This document shows positions 24,090-34,404 of a stretch of DNA of 64,000 nucleotides, one piece after another (the stretch's first letter is position 1; every line of letters begins with the position of its first letter). The notes below the pieces were generated by a model. That model saw nothing but the letters and a program-made list of their open reading frames with translations. It did not search any database and was not told the origin of the DNA. The stretch is from Zygnema cylindricum (Eukaryota > Streptophyta > Zygnematophyceae > Zygnematales > Zygnemataceae): the NCBI GenBank assembly GCA_037447655.1, contig JBBHKE010001354.1, forward strand, positions 62,001-126,000. Direction: 5' to 3'. The position numbers and the translations under genes were made by a program.

Positions 24090-24930
24090 GCCTAGTTGTC
24101 CTATTCGTACGGATTTTGATTTTTTTTTTCCGATTTTTACGTAGTATTCGCGACTTTTATATTTTTCGTAAAAATCGTTTAGTTTTCGCTGTACGAATGT
24201 GTACGAAAATGTACGGAAAGCATAATCATAGAAAATCCTTCAAAAATCTTAAAATGTACGGAAAATTAACATAAATGTACGACACTGTACGAAAAATGTA
24301 CCCTACAAAACCTAATGGTACGGCAAATCTTCGGTAGCCGTACTGAAATATAAAGAAAAGTACGGCAATGTACCTTAGAAAGTAGAAACCCTAAAATCCC
24401 CCCTTTAATTACCCTAATATGTACAAAAATGTAAGACCACTGTAGGTAACTGTACGAAAAGTGTAGCGCAGCTGTACTGAAGTATACGAGAATGTACAGG
24501 AATGTACGGGAATGTATCCTACAAACCATAAATTGTATAACCCTAAAAGGTACGGAAAATACGGACGATATGCGTACATGTATGAAAAATGTGGGGCGGT
24601 TATACTCAAATATACGGAATGTAAGGAAATGTACTATAAAGCCCTAAAAATCCCTTAAATAACCCTAAAAGGTGCAAAAATGTACGAACATTGTCAGGAA
24701 AAGTACGGAAATGTACTGGTACATAGTCAAGTACGCATTTTATAACACTTTTTTTTATCGTTAAATGCGTATCGTGCGTAGTATTCGCGCGTTCGTTTCG
24801 TGCGTATTGTGCGTACGGGAGAACTATGGATTTTTGGCCAAAAAAATCCGCGACTTAGGATAACCTTACATCGGGCGAAAAGTGGGGTTGTTTACTGGAG
24901 AAAGTACCTTTCCGTACTAAGCCATACTGT
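24090..24930 (-). repeat. GTAC-rich degenerate repeat block, copy 2 (inverted)
   Basis: Reverse complement of the kind of sequence at 2255-3700: ACCCTAAAAGGTAC, AATGTACGGAAA and GTACGAAAATGTACGG words. Specific match: 24368-24420 against 2484-2545, and 24875-24915 against 3636-3675. It contains at least two internal tandem units, each with ACCCTAAAA or CCCTTAAATAACCCTAAAA. Confidence 0.65.
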
Positions 24931-25595
24931 TTTTTTTTTGTTTTTTTTACAAAAGATGTTTACGAGAAATTTGTTAAGATTCTCCAAACTTTTTGGCGAA
25001 AACTTCGACTGTCCGATTTCGAGTGTTCGAGGCAAACGCCCCTTCTATCCAGTGTCTGGCTAATCTCCTCCGACTGTCCTCAAGAGGACAATTTGCGCTT
25101 ACTAGACGCGTGTATTGGTCCACTTGTAAAAGTCAGAGTCGATCCATGACGGACCTGAAGTTATAAACTTACATGTGGCAAATAGCGTGTACCTTCTGAC
25201 ATCAAAGCCACCCTGTTCGACGACAAAATCTTGGTTGTAGGACATCCTGTCACGCCTCCTTCATAAATGTGCACAACCATGTACAGTACAAGCGATAATA
25301 CATGAACGTACAAATGGTACATTCATGGACATTTGTACCAACTTTCATTTTGCAACGGTTTTTAGTCAGGAAGTCTCTATTGCAAATATTGCAATGGCAA
25401 AACCATCTGAGTACAAAAAGAGGAAAACCGAAAAAAACATTTGAAGACTACAAGAGTCACAATAAAGTAATCTACGCCTAAAAACTGAAACGAAACAGAG
25501 CAATACAAACAAGAGCAACGAATTAAAATTAAACAAGAACCTACTTAGACCGTCGACAAAATGAAAAAACCTAGACTAGACTGACCTTAGACGAA

Positions 25596-27243
25596 CTAAG
25601 GTCCACAACCACGGAGATCATGGATGTGAACCGCGTCCCTTAGCGGAAGGTCTGGGAGACCTCGCCGGTCCTCAGCTAGTATGCTACGTCGAAGAAGAGC
25701 CGCAGCTTGCGCCCATTGAAGTGCAATTGAGACAAGCTGTCGATAGAACGCAACCAAAAGACTCGGTGTTGGACTCCCTGGACTCCGGGATTCAAACGTT
25801 TTCTGCGCACACTGGCGAAGGAAGTCATCGAAGGACTTGTCCAAATATCCAAAAATCTCCACTGCAAATGGGATAAGTTGGTCCGACGGGTCTCGATGAG
25901 CGTAGTCTCTTTCTTTTGTAGCCTCTGCGTCTCGAGCCGCCACACCTGGATGCAAAGCCGCGCGAGATGAAATGTGTGTCCCAGTCGGATCCGTGAAGAC
26001 CACATCGCCAAGCGTCCTCCCAGCACCATGAAAAAAAACTAAGTTAACCTGAGGGCTCTGAGAACCCTTAGATTGGGGCCGAGGTGGAAGTATATCAGAA
26101 ACCTCACGTTTGACGGTGTAGCCCGCCTCGACACCAATGGCAACAATGGCATCGCGCACCAAATCATGCGCAACAATTCGTTCCCCCCCATGCGAGTAAC
26201 GAAGCAAATGGATTCCCTCAACATCAATGGGTTGGTTACAAACGCACAGAGGCCCTCCCAATAGCAGAGGGTGAGGCAAACCCAACCGCAAGCGTAGAGC
26301 AGAAGTAAATTGGACGGATGACAGAAGGAGCGTCGACAAGATTGGTGTTGCTTGAAGCCACGTACCACCCCCAGCCGCAGAACACGAACGTAAACGAGCA
26401 CGCGCTTGAGCAGAAGGTAGGGCCTCCAAAGGGTTCGTAAAATCAGCGGCAACCACTTGTTCAGATATGTATTGTTGAAGCTGGAAATTAGGGTCGGCCA
26501 TGAGAGAATGAAATGATGGAACTTCGTTTCGAGCATCATGGGGAAGTAACGCACGAGCGGAAAGGAGAGCTTGGTGAAATGGAAACAACCCGTATTCCAC
26601 CTTAGGGACAACTTACGCCAGAATGGGGACATCATCCACAATGAAACGAGAAGTGATGGTAGGAACCACCAAAGCCCAACTACCCTAATACGTGGTTGGC
26701 GCAACTTTGGCCACGGAAATCAAACCTAAACCGCCGCTGGTAATAGGGAGACTTGCTTGTTGACGAGCGAGTGGCCCCTCGGGACGATAAAAAATCCCAT
26801 GACCAACGAGGTGATGAAGCACACCGAAAATTTTGTCGTCAAAATCTGTAAGGGAAGACAAAAATGAAGTCGTGGGAGGTAAAGTCCGCGCAAGATAGAG
26901 AGGGGCGCTGAGCAAAACAACAGATCAATGTCAAAAACGCCACTTGTGCATCTGACAGCTTAGGGATATCGTCGCTATGAGAAAGATCCTCCAACAACGC
27001 ATCATCCTCCACCTGGTTGATAAAAGAAGTACCACCAATAGGGCAACCTAAAGCCTTGTTACCCTCATCGTGAGATGCAAGACGAAAACCGCTGGGGAGC
27101 GGGCAATCAGATGGTAATTCTTGAGGGCACCAAGCCACACACTTACATGGTCTAACAGATAGCGTGATCCGATGAAGTTGGTTCCGCAAAATGAGAGAAA
27201 GCAGAAAAAACTTGATCGCGCGGACCCACGATATACGTGTCAT
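25596..27243 (-). pseudogene. Non-LTR retrotransposon remnant: RT C-terminus plus endonuclease-like domain
   Basis: Minus-strand pieces in order: 26839-27243 and 26685-26915 (overlapping frames), then 25596-26600. They read like the thumb/C-terminal part of a plant or algal non-LTR reverse transcriptase: GCPIGG, LSDAQVA, ARTLPP, and QASLPITSGGLGL. A Cys/His cluster follows (CVCNQPID...IHLLRYSHGGER; the usual last Cys is Tyr). Next is a segment with H-D-x-VRDAI, DVVFTDPT, a Lys before RDY, and IPFAVEIFG, which I read as a restriction-like endonuclease fold of the R2/CRE type (inference). The frame is broken near 26600-26690 and 26840-26915, and the catalytic RT motifs are missing, so it is a dead 3' fragment. 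Confidence 0.65.
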
Positions 27244-27975
27244 CCGCGATTGGTTTTAGTGGCCGTCGGTACGACGACAACTACAAGAACATTCAGACTG
27301 TACATTAGCGTCACGGTACTAGATATTTTAATCGGCGTCCGCCCGTACAGATACGCAGTTGCGATTTTGTCCTTTTCAAAACTTTCCTTATTCCCGGCTC
27401 AACAGGATCCTACGTGGTACCAATCGCAATCTAACACGTAAGCAATTTTTGGTTCACTAGCACGACCTGAAAGAAAGGTGTTACAAGTATTACTGCCTGT
27501 AAACCTGACCGTACGATTACTAGGAACGCTTGGTGGAAGGTTACCCTTAGCGTTGTCAACTATAGTAACAATAGGCAGTGTAGTGATACACGGTGTACAC
27601 CGCGCATCGTTATTAGTGTCAAATTTTAGATAGTGTGGAAGTAAATATATCGTCATTGATGCAAATTAAGATTTTGAAAATTATAAAAAAAAGGTTTATT
27701 CTAATTTCGGCGTTAACGCTAATTTGGGGACAGCAAAAATGGAATATTCTCAGTACGATTATACACATTAATATGTGTAACCGTACACAAACTTAAAAAT
27801 TGTACGTCGACGCCAAATCGAGTATCCGTAGCGATGAGAAAAATTTACGGCGGTTACGTGTCAATGCTATACCGCGTAACGTAAAGTTTAATTACAGTTT
27901 TTTTTGTTTAACGTTTACAGAAAGGGTTAACACGCCACGCTATTTCAACGCGTAACTTGACGTATGGCCGTAGTT
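27244..27975. other. Spacer with one MITE-like end
   Basis: CACCGCGCATCGTTATTAG at 27598 follows TA and resembles the MITE termini; no matching right end before the LTR at 27976. The preceding words TAGTAACAATAGGCA-TGTAGTGATACACGG also precede MITE B (21709-21740). No gene. Confidence 0.45.
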
Positions 27976-28173
27976 TGTTTAAAATAGGTATTTTCTAGGT
28001 CTAAATTAAATTAAAAATGAAGAGAGTGCAAGCAGTTTGTCTCCACCTCTCTCTCTCTCCATTCCCCATACTTGTTGTAGTCACTGAAGGAGAGAGAGAG
28101 AGCAGTGGAGCCATGGCTGCCTCAGCTCCACTTGTGCAGGACTAAAGAGTGACCTAAGTCACTTTCAACAAAA

Positions 28174-28256
28174 GGTTGAGTCCGACAGGACTCAAACCCC
28201 CGATCGGCAGAACATGGCGTAGCCGTTAGCTCTAACCAGTCTGTCGTAGAAGTTCG
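28174..28256 (-). other. tRNA-like segment in 5' LTR of Copia element 1
   Basis: Minus strand: D-arm-like ...CTGGTTAGAGC and B-box-like GGTTTGAGTCC (28188-28198). Same position and orientation as 134-216. Confidence 0.55.
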
Positions 28257-28732
28257 CTAGATAATATAGGGTTTGATAATTACTTATCCATTGTTACTGT
28301 AGGTATTCCGATTAACGGAAATACAGACATAAATGCATGGAGGGGATAAAATATAGTACTATTATGATTCCGCACGAAGCAAATGAATCAAACATTTGTT
28401 TCGACGACTGAGATCAAATGCAAAATCCCATCCGACGACACACGTCATCGCCGAGATCCCGGAATGGTCACTTTGGCATTTAGTGACGTGGCATGACCGG
28501 GTGCCACGTGGAGAGATAACATTCGGTCTCGCGAATTATGAGGAACGTACGGACGAGTGGGAAATGGACACGCCTTGTCGTACAAAAGTCGTACAAAAAG
28601 TACATAGGCAGTAGTACTTTTATGTACTGTACAATATTCTGATTGGTTTGTACAGTTAGTAGATAGGGGTTGTGAGAGGGAGCTAGGACTTAGAAAAATT
28701 TAGTAGAGGTCTTCTCTCTCTTTGAGAGTTTG

Positions 28733-28739
28733 TATAAAA
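28733..28739 (+). promoter_or_regulatory. Putative LTR TATA box, Copia element 1
   Basis: TATAAAA in GAGAGTTTGTATAAAATTGGC, 214 bp before the primer-binding site. Confidence 0.45.
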
Positions 28740-28953
28740 TTGGCATTTTTGCCAGCTTATAACTTATCGCCTGGTTAGGCGTTTTCAGAGATTTATTTCC
28801 TACGGACTCAACAGAGTCCAGGCTGCATAGGGGTGCAGTCAGATTGTCTGCTTGTCTACTTGGGTAGCTGTGGTTGCCATTGAAAGTGGGTTAGTTAATA
28901 ACTATTTAGTGGCTTCTTGTACTCTGTAGTCCAATGGAGGACACAGAGTTTCA

Positions 28954-28966
28954 GGTTATGGGCCCA
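28954..28966 (+). promoter_or_regulatory. Primer-binding site, initiator tRNA-Met anticodon half
   Basis: GGTTATGGGCCCA directly after the LTR. It is the complement of the eukaryotic initiator tRNA-Met anticodon arm (GGGCCCATAACC), not of its CCA end, so priming by a 5' half-tRNA as in Drosophila copia is inferred. Confidence 0.75.
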
Positions 28967-31900
28967 CCCTCTAGGGTGGCTACCTTCAATGAATCTGGGT
29001 TCATCTATTGGGAAGCCATGATGATGGGAGCTTTGTGCGAAACGATACTGGGGTATCGTCAGTGGACAAGTGAAACGTCCACCTTCGGGATCTCCACCAG
29101 GATTTGGAGGAGTAAGGTTTCCTACAGCAACGGCTGCCTCAGCGGAGGAGGCAGATGATGGGGACAGCAGTGTGTCCGAAAAGGGGAAAGGGAAGGAGAC
29201 ACCCCTCACTCTTATTGCCACAATACCGGGAGCGGCAACGGTAAAGACCGCGGAGAACGATACTCAAATGTGGGAGGATGTAAACATGGCTGCCAAGAAC
29301 TTCATTCTGAGGCACCTCACTCAAGCTTTGGCCACCCCTCATCTTCACATTTACAAGGCCGAGGAGTTGTGGGTGAGTTTGGTGGAGATTTATAGAGCTG
29401 GAACTATTCAGGAGCTCCAGTTGGCTGAGCAAAAGCTAGTGAGTTACACTTACAAAGGAGGAAAGATGTTAGATTACTGTAATGATCTTTCTTGTTTGTA
29501 TATGGAGATAGAAAGTGCTGGGTGGACAGGTACAATGAAAATGAAAGTGAACACCCTTATCATGAAGTTACCAAATGAGTTCGAGAACATAGTGTACCGA
29601 GTACAGGAAATGCCTGATAGTTCATGGAAATGTAACACAGTGGTCAGGATGATACTTGTGCAGGAAAACACAATGGAGATTAGGAGAGGAGGAAAGAGCA
29701 TTCAAGCTCTAGCAGCAGGAGGGGACCGATGGGGGAAGGACACGAAAAAACCTTACATAGTTGAAAGAGATCATTCTGGGGAACGATTTGCAAAAAGTCG
29801 GGACACTTCATCGCAGATTGTGTCAAGTTGTCGGAGCTGAGGCTCTAAGAGAACCGTGGTGGGGGTTCTTCCGGAGGGAAGAAAAAGGCACTTGTGGTTA
29901 CAAAAGTGACAGGAGAAACCGAGGATGAGTCCTCTGAGGGGGATGGGGAGCTTCTTCTTGACGAGAGTCTGGAGGAGAAGGAGATCCCTTGGAGACAGAA
30001 GTGTGCCCTTGGAGCAATTCGGGAAGCTCCACAGGAAGGATGGATCATCGACTCAGGTGCATCCATGCATATGTGTCGTGATAAAGAACTCTTCACTAAG
30101 CTAAGAATGATCCCTACTGTAGAGATAGAGTATGGGGATGGGAGAGTGGTTACTACAGATCTAGTGGGATCAGTAGATCTGAAAGTCTTAGTGGAGGGTA
30201 AGACATCTATACTTACATTCTCATTTGTACTCTACATTCCTCAGGTGAGTAAAAATCTTGTCTCTACGTTTGTGTTAGATGACAAAGAATTTGATACCTT
30301 CACTAGAAAGGGAGTCTTTACAACTAAGTATGGGAATGAAGTTTACTTCACGGCAGATAATGGTAGCCAAGGAATGTTTAGGTTTAACCTGAGTAATGAA
30401 AAGAAGAATGCTTACTATGTTGGTGTTCCTAAGTTGATGATTTGGCATAAGCGGTTGGGGCATCTGCACTTTGATAGGTTGAGGGAAATGAAAAAGCTTG
30501 GGGTAGTAAAAGACATTCAGTTTGGGGATAAAGAAATGATGGATGATTGTAGTGGCTGTGCTCAAGGTAAGGCTCACAGACTTCCCTTTCCCAAAGCCGC
30601 CACATATAGAGGTGAGAAAGTGTTAGATTTGGTACACACAAATATTTGGGGACTTGCAAAAGTACCTTCGGTTGGAGGAAAGAGGTTTATGATGACAATA
30701 ACCGATGAGTGGTCTAGATACTCTAGAGTCTACTTTCTGAAAACAAAGTCTGAAGCATAAACTTACTTCAAAGAATATAAAGCCTGGAGTGAGAAGTTGT
30801 ACGAAACCCCCATTAAGAGGATAAAAAGTGATAATGGGGGGAAATATACCTCTAACCAGTTTGAGGAATATCTGAGAGATGAAGGAGTGCAGCACTTGAA
30901 AATTGTACCATATAACCCGGAACAAAATGGGGTAGCTGAGAGGTTGAATCGAACACTAGGAGATAGTGCATGCAGTATGTTGGCAAACAAGAAAATAGGA
31001 AAGAGATTTTAGGCAGAAGCAATGAACTGTGCCAACTACATTAAGAATAGAGTCCTTACCTCAGCTGTAAAGGGGGTGACACCTTATGAGAGAGGGCTGG
31101 AAGGAAACCAGATATCTCACACCTTAAAGTATTCGGTAGCCAAGTTTACAGTCTTGACACGGATAGGAAAAACTGGAAACTAGATGCTAAGGGAAAACCT
31201 GGATACTTTGTGGGATATGATGAGGATGTTAAGGGATATAGAGTCTATGACTTAACAAAAAAAGATATCATTCTGGTCAAACACTTAGTTGTCATGGATG
31301 AAGGGAAGTCATTTGACCCCTTCAAATATACAAAGAAGATAAGAATCAGATTTGAGTCCGAAAGTGAGGAGAACTCGATCGTTTCCGAAAGGGACTTGAG
31401 TGAAACCGTGATTGCAGATTCAGGGGAGATCCAAGATACAAGAGACTCACTGGAAACCTCACATACTCCTATGGACTTCGAGGAGATAGAAGAGGCGGGA
31501 CAAGAACAGGCTTCCATGGACAAGGGAGCCGATGAGACAGTGAGAATAAATCCAAGACTTCCATCCCTTCCAGCTTTAGAGTTTGAGGGAGGAAGGAGGA
31601 GCAGCAAAAGGATACACGAAAAACAAGCCGCTCATAAGTTAACTAAGCTATCTCACCCAGATGAGCCTCAATCTTACTCGGAGGCAGTGAATATTCCAGA
31701 GAAAGAAAGATAGAATAAAGCCATAAATGATGAGATGGCTTCTATCATGGAAGCAAATACTTGGGAACTAGCGGATTGTCCTCCAGACAGAAAACCTATT
31801 GGGTGAAATTGGGTATTTAAATTAAAACTGAACCCAGATAATACCATTGAGAGATATAAGGCTCGATTGGTAACGAAGGGGTTCACCTAAAAGGAGGGGA

Positions 31901-31981
31901 TTGACTATGAGGAGACCTTTGCTCCAATTGTTCGGTTCCCATCAGTAAGGATTCTCCTCAGTCAGGCAGCAGCGAAGGACG

Positions 31982-32290
31982 TGGAAATACACCAGATGGA
32001 CATTAAGACTGCTTTTCTTAATGGTGAGTTAGAGGAAGAAATTTTCATGAGACAACCCGAGGGGTTTGTGGAAGAAGGAGAAGAGAGCAAAGTCTGCAGG
32101 CTCATAAAGTCCTTATATGGACTGAAGCAGGCTCTATGGAAATACACCAGATGGACATTAAGACTGCTTTTCTTAATGGTGAGTTAGAGGAAGAAATTTT
32201 CATGAGGCAACCTGAGGGGTTCGTGGAAGAGGGAGAAGAGAGCAAAATTTGCAGGATAATAAAGTCCTTATATGGACTAAAGCAAGCTCC
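31982..32290 (+). repeat. 155-bp tandem duplication within the RT of Copia element 1
   Basis: TGGAAATACACCAGATGGAC starts at 31982 and again at 32137. Both copies encode EIHQMDIKTAFLNGELEEEI and on to SLYGLKQA. The copies differ at several sites (for example VCRLIK versus ICRIIK). The duplication shifts the frame at the joint. Confidence 0.9.
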
Positions 32291-33421
32291 CCAACAGTGG
32301 AATAAGAAACTAGATGAGTTTTTTACTGTCTAAGATATATCCGTATCAGTTTTGACCATTGTATCTATATGTTTGAAGATGAGAATGGTGTCATTTTTAT
32401 TGCAATTTATGTGGATGATCTGCTTTTGTTGAGTAAATCTTTAGAAAAGATCAATAAGTTAAAGAAAGATCTTAGAAGCAGATTCGATATAAAAGATTTA
32501 AGTGAGGAAAGATATATTTTGGGGATTCAAATGGAGAGAGATAGGTGGAAAAAAATTATCAGACTTACACAGAAAGAAGCAATAGGTAATATGCTTGAGA
32601 AATTACAGATGGAAAATGCTAACAGTTGTACCACTCCCATGGATTTGAAAAAAGTAAGTGATGGGAGTGTAGAAAGAGGAGTGACGATCTTAGATGATCA
32701 GATGAGTCCAGAGGAGAGAGAGTTTATGAAGTCTATCCCTTCTAGATAGGTCGTAGGAAGTTTGATCTACTTTATGAATTGTACCAAGCCGGACATAGCG
32801 GCAGCAGTTGGAGTACTCAGTAGGAGTCTTAATGATCATAGGAAGAGAGACTGGGAGGCAGCCAAGAGAGTCATGAGATATCTGGTGGGAACCAGAGAGT
32901 TATGGTTGCATTTGGGAGGGGAGCACACTGATATCACTTCTTGGAGTGATGCCAATTATGGGGATACACCTATGAGACGATGCACTTCTAGATATGCTCT
33001 TTATGTGGGGGAAGGTGCTTGCTGTTGGAGCAGTAAACAACAAAAGGTGGTTGCTCAGTCTACTATGGAGGCTAAGTATATGGTCTCTCGTTCTGCTGTA
33101 AAAAACTTCATGTGGGTCAAGTCATTATTGCAAGAACTGGGGTATATGAAGGAGGGAGTGTATGAAGTCTTTTGCGATAATCAAGCTGCAATTGCAATAG
33201 CAGCCAATCCAAAACATCATTTTAAAGGTAAACATATGGACATAAGATTGAGCTCGTGAGAGAAAAAGTTGAAATTAGAATTTTGAATCTTCTGTTTAGA
33301 CCTGATGAGGAAATGGTGGCTGACATGATGACCAAACCTGTACCCTCTCCTAAACTAAAATATTGTAGGGAAAAATGCGGGTTGAAAGACAAATTAAAAC
33401 TAGACTAGAAAATAAAGGGAG

Positions 33422-34404
33422 TGTTGAAAATAGGTATTTTCTAGGTCTAAATTAAATAAAAAATGAAGAGAGCGCAAGCAGTCTGTCGCCACCTCTCTCT
33501 CTCCATCCCCCATACTTGTTGTAGTCACTGAAGGAGAGAGAGAGAGCAGTGGAGCCATGGCTGCCTCAACTCCATTTGTGCAAGACTTAAGAGTGACCTA
33601 AGTCACTCTCAACAAAAGGTTGAGTCCGACAGGACTCGAACCCCCGACCGGCAGAGCATAGCGTAGCCGTTAGCTCTAACCGTTCTGTCGTAGAAGTTCG
33701 CTAGATAGTATATGGTTTGATAATTAGTTATCTAGTGTTACGGTAGGTATTCCGATTAACGGAAATACAGACATAAATGCATGGAGCGGATAATATACAG
33801 TACTAATATGATTCCGCACGAAGCAAATGAATCAAACATTTGTTTCGACGCCTGAGATCAAATGCGAAATCCCATCGGACGGCACACGTCATCGCTCGGA
33901 TCCCGAAATGGTCACTTTGGCATTTAGTGACGTGGCATGACCGGGCGCCACGTGGAGAGATAACATTCGGTCGCGGGAATTCCGAGGAACGTACGGACGA
34001 GTGGAAAATGGACACGCGTCCGCTTAATGGCCTTCTCGTACAAAGGTCGTACAAAAAGTACATCGGCAGTAGTAATTTTATGTACTGTACAGTATTCTGA
34101 TTGGTTCGTACAGTTAGTAGATAGGGGTTGTGAGAGGGAGCTAGGACTTAGAAAAATCTGGTAGATGGTCTTCTCTCTCTTTGAGAGGTTGTATAAATTG
34201 GCATTTTTGCCGGCTTATAACTTATCGGCTGGTTGGCCGTTTTCAGTGTTTCTTTTTTGCTACGGACTCAAAGCTGCACAGGGGTGTAGTCAAACTGTCA
34301 TTTTGCCTTCCTGGGCAGCAGTGGTTGTGGCTTGAAGTGGGTTAGTTCAATACTATCTAGAGGCTTCATGTATTCTATGGTCCAATGGAGGACACAGAAT
34401 TGCA
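33422..34404 (+). repeat. 3' LTR of Copia element 1
   Basis: Preceded by an AATAAAGGGAG polypurine tract (about 33411-33421). Starts TGTTGAAAATAGG, ends ...GACACAGAATTGCA. TATAAAT at 34192-34198. Confidence 0.9.
33618..33700 (-). other. tRNA-like segment in 3' LTR of Copia element 1
   Basis: Exact B-box GGTTCGAGTCC on the minus strand (33632-33642) with D-arm-like CGGTTAGAGC upstream. Confidence 0.6.

Larger units (their letters stand above)
27976..28953 (+). repeat. 5' LTR of Copia element 1
   Basis: Starts TGTTTAAAATAGGTATTTTC and ends ...ATGGAGGACACAGAGTTTCA. Contains CATACTTGTTGTAGTCAC in a CT/GA hairpin (about 28050-28110), an antisense tRNA-like block (28174-28256), and TATAAAA at 28733-28739. 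Confidence 0.9.
28934..33421 (+). pseudogene. Copia element 1 gag-pol remnant
   Basis: The gag ATG (28934) is inside the LTR; the frame reads MEDTEFQVMGPPSRV through the primer site, then shifts near 29040. Pieces: gag 29070-29840 (WEDVNMAAKNFILRHLTQAL; the zinc knuckle is lost by frameshift near 29790); protease with WIIDSGASMHMC and pre-integrase to integrase (IWHKRLGHLHFDRL, CSGCAQGK) 29894-30760; integrase end 30797-31012 (EQNGVAERLNRTLG); 31210-31713; reverse transcriptase in several pieces from 31714, including YVDD within 32369-32749; RNase H 32762-33259 (WSDANYGDTPMRRCTS). In-frame stops and shifts occur throughout, and part of the RT is duplicated (31982-32290). It still documents the family's full domain order. 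Confidence 0.85.
27976..34404 (+). mobile_element. Copia element 1, decayed, both LTRs present
   Basis: LTR (978 bp) - primer site - gag/protease/integrase/RT/RNase H remnants - LTR (983 bp). LTRs start TGTT and end CA. No 5-bp target duplication: left flank TAGTT, right flank GGTGA, and the right side is another Copia element. Internal frames carry many stops and frameshifts, so it is not autonomous. Confidence 0.9.

Noticed and set aside
24020-24609. Frames rich in Phe, Tyr and Ser on both strands
   Set aside because: Products of the GTAC-rich degenerate repeat, not genes.
26073-26264. Plus-strand frame inside the non-LTR remnant
   Set aside because: Antisense shadow of the minus-strand frame 25596-26600.
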